Shown: piece after piece, positions 42,865 to 52,249 of the stretch
How the letters are laid out: every line of letters starts with the position of its first letter
Position numbering within the stretch: the first letter of the stretch is position 1
From: an uncultured Porphyromonadaceae bacterium
GTDB lineage: Bacteria > Bacteroidota > Bacteroidia > Bacteroidales > Paludibacteraceae
Length of the DNA stretch: 53,285 nucleotides
Assembly (NCBI GenBank): GCA_949285425.1
Contig: CASEAJ010000081.1
Span: forward strand, 1-53,285
Reading direction: 5' to 3'
Translations under genes and position numbers: made by a program
The notes under the pieces: model-generated
The model's input: only the letters and a program-made list of their open reading frames with translations
Database searches by the model: none
Told to the model about the DNA's origin: nothing

Positions 42865-42977
42865 CGCAAAACATGGGCCGGCAAATCGATGAAACTCCTT
42901 GCATGTGTGCAGGACGTTTTCTTCAGGTCGGTTGTGTCGTCCCCGGTTCCCCTCAATTTCGTTACGGTGCAATGTTT

Positions 42978-43039
42978 TTTCCGTACGTGCGCAATTCTGT
43001 ATCCGTGCGTACGGAAAAATTATTCCGTACCTGTAGAAA
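42978..43039. repeat. Palindromic element F: three degenerate 18-nt units
   Basis: Units are TTTCCGTACGTGCGCAAT (42,978), TATCCGTGCGTACGGAAA (43,000) and ATTCCGTACCTGTAGAAA (43,022), with separators TCTG and AATT: again a 22-nt period. The left half of unit 1 and the right half of unit 2 are perfect complements (TTTCCGTAC, GTACGGAAA). Units resemble those of array E. It lies 236 bp before dnaK; the remaining gap shows no gene. Confidence 0.65.
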
Positions 43040-43275
43040 AACGGACGGCTTTTGTGTGTCCTATGCGCGTATGCCGCCCCATGGCATGACCCGGTTTGCT
43101 GCGAAAAGTGACAAAAACGGTATTTTTGTCAGTCGTTTGTCAGTCAACGTCACCGCTCTGTGTTCCTTTTGTCAGCCGGTTAGGGGGTGCAACCCTGTAT
43201 TTTCCGCTTGGCACATCCTTTGTAAAAAGTGAGGAAACAAACAACAGAAAACAAAAAAATTAAAACATATCAATT

Positions 43276-45195
<1,920 letters not shown>

Positions 45196-45218
45196 GTGTC
45201 GTAAACAATCGATAAAGG

Positions 45219-45252
45219 AAAGGAGTGAAACTCAAGGTGGTTTCACTCCTTT
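45219..45252 (+). terminator. Terminator after dnaK
   Basis: AAAGGAGTGAAAC and GTTTCACTCCTTT form a perfect 13-bp stem around an 8-nt loop, followed by TTTG. Confidence 0.85.
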
Positions 45253-45325
45253 TTGTATTTGGCATTTTGCATTTGGCGGGGAATTTATAGACCCCATCTT
45301 ATATGCCATGCTGTGACCATTGTCA

Positions 45326-45343
45326 TATATTTGCGTATCTTTG
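45326..45343 (+). promoter_or_regulatory. Two candidate -7 boxes before the methyltransferase gene
   Basis: TATATTTG (45,326-45,333) and TATCTTTG (45,336-45,343) both match TAnnTTTG fully. The second would give a leader of about 15-20 nt before the ATG at 45,366. No good -33 TTTG was found for either. Confidence 0.45.
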
Positions 45344-45365
45344 TCTTCGTAAACAAAAAGAATGA

Positions 45366-46163
45366 ATGGCTGTAATAGAAATTTCTTCTCTCGGACATCC
45401 TGGGGTTGAACTGTTTGCAACCCTCACTGAGGCCCAGTTGCGCAATCGGTTGGAACCGGACAAAGGCATTTTTATAGCGGAAAGTCCGAAGGTGATTCGT
45501 GTGGCTTTGGAAGCCGGCTACGAACCCTTGGCTCTTTTGTGCGAGCGGAAGCATATAGCCGGCGATGCGGCTGATATCATAGCACGTTGTGCAGACATTC
45601 CCGTTTATACGGGTGAACGTGATTTGCTGGCCGAACTGACGGGGTATGCCTTGACGCGGGGGGTGCTTTGTGCCATGCGTCGTCCTGTGCCACCGAGTGT
45701 GGAGGAAGTATGCAGACAGGCCCGACGCCTGGTGGTGATTGATGGGGTGGTGGATACGACTAATATCGGAGCCATTTTCCGTTCGGCGGCGGCATTGGGC
45801 ATGGATGGAGTGCTGCTCACCCGTAATTCGTGCGACCCGTTAAACCGCCGGGCGGTACGGGTGTCGATGGGTTCTGTATTCCTGATTCCCTGGACCTGGC
45901 TTGATGCTCCGCTGTGTGAACTGTCCAGATGGGGATTCCGTACGGCAGCCATGGCACTCTCCGAACAGTCTATACCGCTGGATCATCCGTCTTTGAAGGC
46001 AGAGCCGCGTTTGGCTGTCGTATTGGGAACAGAAGGGGATGGTTTGCCGGCTGAGACGATTGCCGATGCGGACTATGTGGTGAAGATACCCATGGCGCAC
46101 GGTGTGGATTCGCTCAATGTGGCGGCTGCCTCGGCGGTTGCTTTTTGGGAATTGACGCATTAG
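45366..46163 (+). CDS. TrmH/SpoU family RNA methyltransferase
   Basis: A 265-residue enzyme with the SPOUT-fold motifs NIGAIFRSAAALGMDGVLLT, VVLGTEGDGLP and IPMAHGVDSLNVAAASAVAFWEL, which form the S-adenosylmethionine knot. The N-terminal part (LTEAQLRNRLEPDKGIFIAE, SPKVIRVALEAGYEPLALL) is the usual RNA-binding substrate domain. It methylates ribose in tRNA or rRNA; the target cannot be told from sequence. The start at 45,366 is chosen because the ATG at 45,362 is in another frame. Confidence 0.9.
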   Translation: MAVIEISSLGHPGVELFATLTEAQLRNRLEPDKGIFIAESPKVIRVALEAGYEPLALLCERKHIAGDAADIIARCADIPVYTGERDLLAELTGYALTRGVLCAMRRPVPPSVEEVCRQARRLVVIDGVVDTTNIGAIFRSAAALGMDGVLLTRNSCDPLNRRAVRVSMGSVFLIPWTWLDAPLCELSRWGFRTAAMALSEQSIPLDHPSLKAEPRLAVVLGTEGDGLPAETIADADYVVKIPMAHGVDSLNVAAASAVAFWELTH

Positions 46164-46165
46164 GA

Positions 46166-46516
46166 ATGGAAATGAAAAACGGGAATATGATGAGAAAAAT
46201 TAGAATTACGGTGATGCGCAAGGCTTGTTATAAGGACTTGATGGAACGTTACGAGAACCCGATTGAACATGCTTGCAATGTGGAAGAAGGGCAGGTGTTC
46301 ATTGCCAATGGCTGGGAAAAACCGCAAGGCTTTTGTGAGAGTGCCTGGCAAAGCGTATCTCCTTTTGTCATGGCCCTGGCACATGGCGCGACCGACTTGT
46401 ATGACGGTTGGATGAAAAACGGACGTTCGGCCATGATTTCATGCAATGATGGTTTTCGTCCTGTAAGTTTTCTGATAGAAGTGGTGGATGAGTCCGATTC
46501 GGAAAAGAAGGGATAG
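46166..46516 (+). CDS. TIGR04076 family protein
   Basis: A protein of about 116 residues. The motifs RKIRITVMRKACYKDLMERY, CNVEEGQVFI, PQGFCESAWQSVSPFVMALAHG and ISCNDGFRPVSFLIEVVD match the uncharacterised TIGR04076 family. It follows the methyltransferase stop by 2 bp and is probably co-transcribed. The start could instead be one of the ATG codons at 46,172, 46,187 or 46,190, which would suit the family's usual N-terminus better. Function is unknown. Confidence 0.8.
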   Translation: MEMKNGNMMRKIRITVMRKACYKDLMERYENPIEHACNVEEGQVFIANGWEKPQGFCESAWQSVSPFVMALAHGATDLYDGWMKNGRSAMISCNDGFRPVSFLIEVVDESDSEKKG

Positions 46517-46588
46517 ACCGCTGTGGCATGTGTGGCGGTTTTTATGCGTTTCCCTCCACATGCAAAACCTGACAGGCTGACATGTACT

Positions 46589-46632
46589 AAAACGAGGCGT
46601 GACCCCACGAGGGATACGTCCTCGTTTTTTTT
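46589..46632 (+). terminator. Terminator before recQ
   Basis: AAAACGAGG pairs with CCTCGTTTT (with further weak pairing inside) and is followed by TTTT. It lies within an open frame that extends upstream of recQ, supporting the later recQ start. Confidence 0.7.
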
Positions 46633-46762
46633 GCATAGGAGACATACAGTGCTTTCGAACGACCGCTTGCGGTTGGTCCGCCGTCTGCTTGTTGTCGGTG
46701 ATATTTTATTACCTTTGTATGCTGTAACCGTCAATGAAAAACGGTTGCTGAAAGAGAGTTTT

Positions 46763-48691
46763 ATGCAGCAGTATCTCGACATATTGAAGCGTTACTGGGG
46801 ATATGATGGTTTCCGGCCGTTGCAGGCCGATATCATCCAAAGTATCATGGCAGGCAAAGACACGTTAGGGCTGATGCCTACGGGAGGAGGAAAGTCGCTG
46901 ACATTTCAGGTGCCGGCCATGGCCATGGAAGGTGTGTGTGTGGTGGTCACTCCGTTGATTGCGCTGATGAAAGATCAGGTGGAGAACCTGAAGAACCGGG
47001 GGATACCGGCTGCTGCCATCTATACGGGGATGAGCCGGCAGGACATACTGCTCACGCTCGACAACTGTCTGTGCGGGGCCTACAAATTCTTGTATGTCTC
47101 TCCGGAGAGACTTTCCACCCCGGTTTTCATGGAAAAGATAAAGCAGGCGGAGGTGTGTCTGCTGGCGGTGGATGAGTCGCACTGCATTTCGCAGTGGGGA
47201 TATGATTTCCGGCCGTCCTATTTGCGTATAGCCGATGTGCGTGAATTGCTGCCCGATGTTCCGGTACTGGCACTTACGGCCACTGCTACTCCCGAAGTGG
47301 TGGAGGACATACAGGAGAAACTTCTGTTTAAGGAAAAGCGTGTTTTTCGCAAAAGTTTTCAACGGGAGAACCTGACCTATGTTGTCCGCACAACCGAGGA
47401 CAAGGAAAAACAGCTGCTTGACATATTGGAGAGGGTGCCGGGCACTTCGGTGGTGTATGTACGCAACCGCAAACGTACCCGAGAGATAGCCGAATTGTTG
47501 CTTCGTAACGGAATATCGGCCGAATTTTTTCATGCGGGCTTGAACGATGATGTAAAGGATGCGGTGCAGCGGCGTTGGAAGACGGGTGAGACCCGTGTCA
47601 TCGTGTCGACCAATGCTTTCGGCATGGGTATTGACAAGCCGGATGTGCGTACGGTAATCCACATGGATTTGCCCGATTCGCTTGAAGCCTATTTTCAGGA
47701 GGCGGGTAGGGCCGGTCGCGATGAATTGCGGGCCTATGCTGTGCTGTTGTATAAAGGAAGTGATGCGGCAAAGTTGAAAAAGAGGATAGCTGATGCTTTT
47801 CCTCCCAAGGACATGGTGTTGAAAGTTTATGAGGCTTTGGGCAATTATCTGCAGATTGGTGTGGGGTCGGGCTTGGATGCTGTCTTTGCCTTCGAAATAG
47901 GTGATTTCTGCACGAAATTCCACTTGCCGCTCTTGCAGGCATACAACGCGCTGAAAATATTGCAGCAGGCCGGTTATCTGGAACTGACCGATGAACAGGA
48001 CAATGCTTCCAGAGTACTTTTCAGGGTGACAAAAGATGAACTGTATGATTACCGTAACAGCCCGCAGCAGGAGAGACTCATACACCTGTTGCTCCGTTCG
48101 TACACAGGTTTGTTTACGGAGCCGGCCTACATCAATGAAGACATATTGGCCGGCCGGTTGCAGTGGACGCGCGACGAGGTGTATCAGCAGCTGGTTCAAC
48201 TGGCCCGGGAGGGTATCATACAGTACATACCCCGCCGGAAGACGCCTTTTCTAAGTCTGACACGCGAAAGGGAGGAAACGGACCGGGTTGTGTTGGGGCG
48301 TGAGGTGTATGAAAAACGCCGTGAACGTTATGAACGGCGCATTATGCACATGCTGGATTATGCACAGGAAACCCACATTTGCCGAAGCCGCATGCTGCTG
48401 GCCTATTTTGGAGAAAAAGATGCGAAGCCTTGTGGCGTTTGCGATGTGTGTCGCCGTTCACGGAAAGGGGGAGCGGACCAGGCCGATTTTACCACGCTTC
48501 ATGCCCTCATATTGCAGGCGTTGTCGGAAAAGCCCCTCACCATGACCGGGCTGGTCAAATCCACCGGGCACCGGGAGGAGGAATTGATGCAGGTGGTGCG
48601 TTTTATGCTCGACAACGATGCCATTTGGATGGACGATGCCCTGCATTTCCATTTGCCGGAAAAGCCTTTGGACGGACCGGATAAAACATGA
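46763..48691 (+). CDS. recQ: ATP-dependent DNA helicase RecQ
   Basis: A 642-residue 3'-5' helicase. It starts MQQYLDILKRYWGYDGFRPLQ, and K44 lies in the Walker A motif PTGGGKSLTF; the DEAH-type box is VDESHCISQWGYDFRP. The second helicase domain has STNAFGMGIDKPDVRTVIH and QEAGRAGRD. A zinc-binding segment follows (RMLLAYFGEKD, CGVCDVC) and then a short RQC-like tail. There is no clear HRDC domain. It unwinds DNA in replication-fork repair and recombination. The frame is open back to 46,523, but a terminator lies there and homology begins at 46,763. Confidence 0.93.
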   Translation: MQQYLDILKRYWGYDGFRPLQADIIQSIMAGKDTLGLMPTGGGKSLTFQVPAMAMEGVCVVVTPLIALMKDQVENLKNRGIPAAAIYTGMSRQDILLTLDNCLCGAYKFLYVSPERLSTPVFMEKIKQAEVCLLAVDESHCISQWGYDFRPSYLRIADVRELLPDVPVLALTATATPEVVEDIQEKLLFKEKRVFRKSFQRENLTYVVRTTEDKEKQLLDILERVPGTSVVYVRNRKRTREIAELLLRNGISAEFFHAGLNDDVKDAVQRRWKTGETRVIVSTNAFGMGIDKPDVRTVIHMDLPDSLEAYFQEAGRAGRDELRAYAVLLYKGSDAAKLKKRIADAFPPKDMVLKVYEALGNYLQIGVGSGLDAVFAFEIGDFCTKFHLPLLQAYNALKILQQAGYLELTDEQDNASRVLFRVTKDELYDYRNSPQQERLIHLLLRSYTGLFTEPAYINEDILAGRLQWTRDEVYQQLVQLAREGIIQYIPRRKTPFLSLTREREETDRVVLGREVYEKRRERYERRIMHMLDYAQETHICRSRMLLAYFGEKDAKPCGVCDVCRRSRKGGADQADFTTLHALILQALSEKPLTMTGLVKSTGHREEELMQVVRFMLDNDAIWMDDALHFHLPEKPLDGPDKT

Positions 48692-48730
48692 TGACTTCTA
48701 AGGATTACCGTTTCTTTCCAGATTTATCGC

Positions 48731-48767
48731 TATTTTTGTCGCCAAGCTCTCATGCTTGGCTTTTTTT
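48731..48767 (+). promoter_or_regulatory. -7 box and terminator-like hairpin touching a start codon
   Basis: TATTTTTG (48,731-48,738) fully matches TAnnTTTG. Directly after it GCCAAGC (48,741) and GCTTGGC (48,754) form a perfect 7-bp stem with a 6-nt loop, followed by seven T residues that touch the ATG at 48,768. It looks like a recQ terminator placed against the next gene. A transcript starting from this box would begin within the hairpin, so it would form only in read-through RNA. Confidence 0.6.
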
Positions 48768-49451
48768 ATGAAAATACTATTGGTTGAAGACGATAAAGAC
48801 TTGCAGGCCACTCTCAGAAATTTCCTTCAGCAGGAAAAGTATGTGGTGGAATGTGCTTCCGATTACAACGAAGCGTTGGACAAGATAGGTGCCTATGACT
48901 ATGACTGTGTGCTGCTCGACATCATGTTGCCGGGTGGTAGCGGTCTGGATGTTTTGGCCGAGTTGAAGAAAATGCACAAGAAGGAAAGCGTGCTGGTTAT
49001 TTCGGCAAAAGACTCCATTGATGACAAGGTGGCCGGTTTGGATTTGGGGGCGGATGATTATCTGGCCAAACCTTTTCATTTGGCGGAACTGAATGCGCGC
49101 ATACGTTCGGTGGTCCGTCGCAAGCAGGCCGGAGGCGATACGAGCATAGTCGTGGAAAACTTGCGTCTTGACCCGGATAAGCGGGTGGCTTATGTGGATG
49201 GAAAGGAACTGGTGCTGAACCGGAAGGAGTTTGACCTGCTCTATTATTTTGTGGTCAATCCGGAACGTCTGATTTATAAGACGGCATTGGCCGAATCGGT
49301 TTGGGGTGACAATATAGACCAGGCCGACAGTCTGGACTTCATTTATTCTCAGGTGAAGAATTTGCGCAAGAAGTTGAAGCAGGCCGGTGCGGTTCCGCAA
49401 GTCAAGGCCGTGTACGGGTTCGGCTATAAATTGGTTGTGCAGGGAGAGTGA
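48768..49451 (+). CDS. OmpR-family response regulator
   Basis: A 227-residue regulator from the ATG at 48,768. The receiver domain has acidic residues D8 and D9 and phospho-acceptor D51 in CVLLDIMLPGG, plus YLAKPFHLAELNARI. A winged-helix DNA-binding domain follows (KELVLNRKEFDLLYYFVVN, KTALAESVWGD, VYGFGYKLV). The partner kinase is encoded 105 bp downstream. In related genomes such pairs control envelope functions; here the targets may include the PepSY-like genes at 50,938 and 51,417, which is inference. Confidence 0.92.
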   Translation: MKILLVEDDKDLQATLRNFLQQEKYVVECASDYNEALDKIGAYDYDCVLLDIMLPGGSGLDVLAELKKMHKKESVLVISAKDSIDDKVAGLDLGADDYLAKPFHLAELNARIRSVVRRKQAGGDTSIVVENLRLDPDKRVAYVDGKELVLNRKEFDLLYYFVVNPERLIYKTALAESVWGDNIDQADSLDFIYSQVKNLRKKLKQAGAVPQVKAVYGFGYKLVVQGE

Positions 49452-49556
49452 GGCACGAAAAAAGTGCGGTGTTTCAACGGTATGAAACAAAAGATGAGTT
49501 ACTGAAAACAGTATCGTTTAATTTTTACGGATTACTTAACACTAAGCGGACGAGCA

Positions 49557-50834
49557 ATGAAACTACTTCATTACACAAACATGAAACTCTCGGCACTTCT
49601 GTTTTTTCTGATAGGTGTGTGGGGAGTGTCTTTCTTTTTGGCCATTCATTATGAGATAACAGATGAGACGGACGACATGCTTCGCAACTATCGCGATGTG
49701 TTTGTCAAAAAAGCCTTGCAGCAACCCGAGTTGTTGAATGTTCCTTACGAAACGACGTTTGACCGCTATACGATTCGTCCGCTGACCGATGAAGAGGCCG
49801 AAGAATATGAATCCAGTTGGGAAAACACGTTGCTGTATTTTCCGGAGGGCGATGAACATATTCCGGTGAGAGTCTACAAGTCGTTGTTCCGGGCTTCGGA
49901 TGATCGTTTTTATGAATTGGAAATCAGCATGTCGACACTTGAACGCGATGATATGATAGAAACGCTGTGTGTTTACTTGTTTGTCCTTTATGTGTCGCTG
50001 CTTTTGTGCAGCATCATTGGCAACGGATGGATATTGAAGCAAAGTTTCAGGCCCTTGCAGAAATTGCTGGTGTGGCTCGATTCGATTGTGCCGGGCAAGC
50101 CCATTCCGGAACAGCACATAAAGACGCAGATTGTGGAGTTCCGTCAGCTGAACGAAGCCACTCTGTCGATGAGCCGCCGCAATCTGCAGGCTTATGAGCA
50201 GCAGAAACAGTTCATTGAAAATGCCTCGCATGAATTGCAGACCCCTTTGGCCGTAGCACAAAACAAGCTGGAATTGATGGCCCAACAGCCGGGCATGACC
50301 GAGAAACTGCTTTCGGATGTGGCCGAAATATACACTACCTTGAACCGTGCCGTGAAACTGAACAAGTCGTTGCTGTTGCTTTCGCGTATAGACAACTGCC
50401 AGTTTCAGGATGTGGAGCGTGTCAATATATCCGGACTGGTAGTCGACCTGTCGGACGACTTTATGGAGATTTATACGGACAAGCATATCGTATTTTCATT
50501 TGAAGAAAAGTCTGTTCTGTGGGCCAGCATGAACGAGAATCTGTCGCAGGTGCTTGTTTCCAATTTGTTGAAAAACGCTTTTGTGCATACTCCGGCGCAT
50601 GGTACAATTACGGTGATGACTACGTCCGACACTTTGTCTGTGATGAATACCGGCGAAGAGCCGCTTGACGGCGAACGTATCTTCGACCGCTTTTACCATT
50701 CGGGCAAGCATGCCGGTGCCGCATCTTCCGGCTTGGGACTGGCCATTGTCAAGTCCATTTGCGCTCTGTATCATATCGACGTGCACTATCGGTTTACCAC
50801 ACAGCATGAATTTGAGTTAAAATTTGCAAAATAG
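49557..50834 (+). CDS. Membrane sensor histidine kinase
   Basis: A 425-residue kinase with two membrane helices (ALLFFLIGVWGVSFFLAI near 13-30 and LFVLYVSLLLCSIIGNG near 141-157) bounding a periplasmic sensor of about 110 residues. H225 is the predicted phosphorylation site in ENASHELQTPLAV. The ATPase part has NLLKNAFVHTP and SSGLGLAIVKSI, but the usual DNGxG motif is replaced by MNTGEEPLDG, a variant also seen in other Bacteroidota kinases. It pairs with the regulator upstream. An ATG at 49,581 is an alternative start. Confidence 0.9.
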   Translation: MKLLHYTNMKLSALLFFLIGVWGVSFFLAIHYEITDETDDMLRNYRDVFVKKALQQPELLNVPYETTFDRYTIRPLTDEEAEEYESSWENTLLYFPEGDEHIPVRVYKSLFRASDDRFYELEISMSTLERDDMIETLCVYLFVLYVSLLLCSIIGNGWILKQSFRPLQKLLVWLDSIVPGKPIPEQHIKTQIVEFRQLNEATLSMSRRNLQAYEQQKQFIENASHELQTPLAVAQNKLELMAQQPGMTEKLLSDVAEIYTTLNRAVKLNKSLLLLSRIDNCQFQDVERVNISGLVVDLSDDFMEIYTDKHIVFSFEEKSVLWASMNENLSQVLVSNLLKNAFVHTPAHGTITVMTTSDTLSVMNTGEEPLDGERIFDRFYHSGKHAGAASSGLGLAIVKSICALYHIDVHYRFTTQHEFELKFAK

Positions 50835-50937
50835 TGGCATTGTGTCGGTTATTCCCGTTTCTTTCCCAAATTGTGTATGAACTTTGTCGTGTAATTTAAA
50901 AGATAAGAGTGTTTAATTATTAAAAATGTGTAGAATT

Positions 50938-51375
50938 ATGAAAAGAAACATTTTGTTTGTATTGGCAGGTTTGTTTGCCTTCCAGTTTGCAACGGCAAAT
51001 GATGTTGTGACTAAAGATGTGGAAAGACTTCCGTTAAAGGCCAAGGAACTGATAAGTGCTTATTTCCCGAGTGAAAAGATTTCATACATCAAGATAGATG
51101 AAGAGATTCTTACCACTACCTACGATGTGGTTTTTGTGAGTGGAACTGAAATTGATTTCACCGAAGATGGCATTTGGAAAGATATCGACTGCAAACGTTC
51201 CGAAGTGCCCGCCGGAGTCATTCCTGAAAAGATTGCATTGTATGTTCGCCAGAACTTTGCCGATGCTTTCATTACCAAGATAGAAAAGGATGGAAAGAAA
51301 TACGAAGTAGAACTGTCCAACCGTCTGGATTTATATTTTGACAGGAATTTTGATTTCATCGGTTTAGATGACTAA
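50938..51375 (+). CDS. Secreted PepSY-like (DUF2874) protein, first of a tandem pair
   Basis: A 145-residue secreted protein from the ATG at 50,938 (50,926 is an alternative). The signal peptide is ILFVLAGLFAFQFATA. The mature part resembles the PepSY-like, beta-lactamase-inhibitor-like family (PF11396): ISAYFPSEKISYIKID, VFVSGTEIDFTEDGIWKDID, VPAGVIPEKIALYVRQNF and ITKIEKDGKKYEVEL. The role of such proteins is not established; they probably bind proteins or peptides in the periplasm. It follows the two-component system and has a tandem paralogue. Confidence 0.82.
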   Translation: MKRNILFVLAGLFAFQFATANDVVTKDVERLPLKAKELISAYFPSEKISYIKIDEEILTTTYDVVFVSGTEIDFTEDGIWKDIDCKRSEVPAGVIPEKIALYVRQNFADAFITKIEKDGKKYEVELSNRLDLYFDRNFDFIGLDD

Positions 51376-51416
51376 TAAGTAAAAAAATGTATTAATAATA
51401 AATGTAGTTAGTGATT

Positions 51417-51848
51417 ATGGTAAAATATATCGGATTGTTTTTAACGGTGTTGTTTTTGTCTCATTGCACAGCGAGAGATACGGTAACAACGGATATCGGA
51501 GAATTGCCAGGTAAGGCACAGGATTTTGTAGGGACATATTTTTCAAACGAAGAACTGTCGTATATCAAGATAGACTATGACCTGACAAAAAAATACGAAC
51601 TCATGTTTGTCAGTGGAACGGAAGTCGATTTCTCAAAGGATGGGGAATGGCTCGAAGTGGATTGCAAAGACAGAGAAGTGCCCGCTGGCATTGTGCACGA
51701 CAAGATTGTTGCGTACGTGACGCAAAATTTCCCGAAAGCGTTTGTTACAAGGATAGAAAAGGATGGGAGAAGATATGAAGTCACCCTTTCCAATCTTCTG
51801 GAATTGCGTTTTGACAAGAATTACGATTTCATACGTGTGGACGATTGA
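51417..51848 (+). CDS. Secreted PepSY-like (DUF2874) protein, second of a tandem pair
   Basis: A 143-residue paralogue of the preceding gene, with the same layout: VGTYFSNEELSYIKID, MFVSGTEVDFSKDGEWLEVD, VPAGIVHDKIVAYVTQNF and VTRIEKDGRRYEVTL. A signal peptide is present (YIGLFLTVLFLSHC); the cysteine is preceded by histidine, so lipoprotein processing is uncertain. The start is the ATG at 51,417. Tandem duplication after a two-component system suggests co-regulation. It is followed by the terminator at 51,944. Confidence 0.82.
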   Translation: MVKYIGLFLTVLFLSHCTARDTVTTDIGELPGKAQDFVGTYFSNEELSYIKIDYDLTKKYELMFVSGTEVDFSKDGEWLEVDCKDREVPAGIVHDKIVAYVTQNFPKAFVTRIEKDGRRYEVTLSNLLELRFDKNYDFIRVDD

Positions 51849-51894
51849 TAAAGCTTGTGAACCTGTCTATTAAGTGTGGAGAGTGTATTCTCAA

Positions 51895-52242
51895 ATTTGG
51901 GTTAAAAGTACAACCGCCCGCACATGTATAGTGTAATCTTTATAAGAACAGCCGCCCCCCAAACAGGGGCGGCTGTTCTTGTAAAGGCGGTTCTTGACAC
52001 ACGCAGGGCGAATGTAAGAAGTGTTTTAGTTCATAACAGCTTTTAACCCAAATCGGTCATTAGGTTTTGCCCTATTTTTAGTTTCATGCCGAGGGATTTG
52101 ACGTTCCGCATCGCAGGCGCATAGCGGACTATGTGCCAAGACACGGGGCGGCAAAGCACCGGCAGGGAACCAAAAACAGGCAAAAAGAGAAGCCCCTCAC
52201 AAGTGAAACAAGAACTGAACGTCCTAATGACCGATTTGGGTT
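51895..52242. repeat. Three alternating inverted repeats in the gap before the last gene
   Basis: ATTTGGGTTAAAAG (51,895-51,908) is inverted at 52,040-52,053. The overlapping AACCCAAATCGGTCATTAGG (52,045-52,064) is inverted perfectly at 52,223-52,242. The middle copy can thus pair with either neighbour. Between the second pair lies 158 bp that is G+C-rich and carries no supported gene. It may be a small mobile element or a decayed insertion, but no target duplication was found. Confidence 0.5.
51944..51980 (+). terminator. Strong terminator after the PepSY-like pair
   Basis: AAGAACAGCCGCCCC and GGGGCGGCTGTTCTT form a perfect 15-bp stem around a 7-nt loop, ending in TT then GTAAAGG. The stem can work in both directions. 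Confidence 0.8.
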
Positions 52243-52249
52243 TAAGTCG

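Noticed and set aside
42865..43275. CIRCE-type heat-shock site before dnaK
   Set aside because: No matching inverted repeat was found in the leader; the palindromes there belong to element F.
46523..46762. N-terminal extension of recQ
   Set aside because: The extra 80 codons contain a terminator hairpin and show no RecQ homology; the family's N-terminus begins at 46,763.
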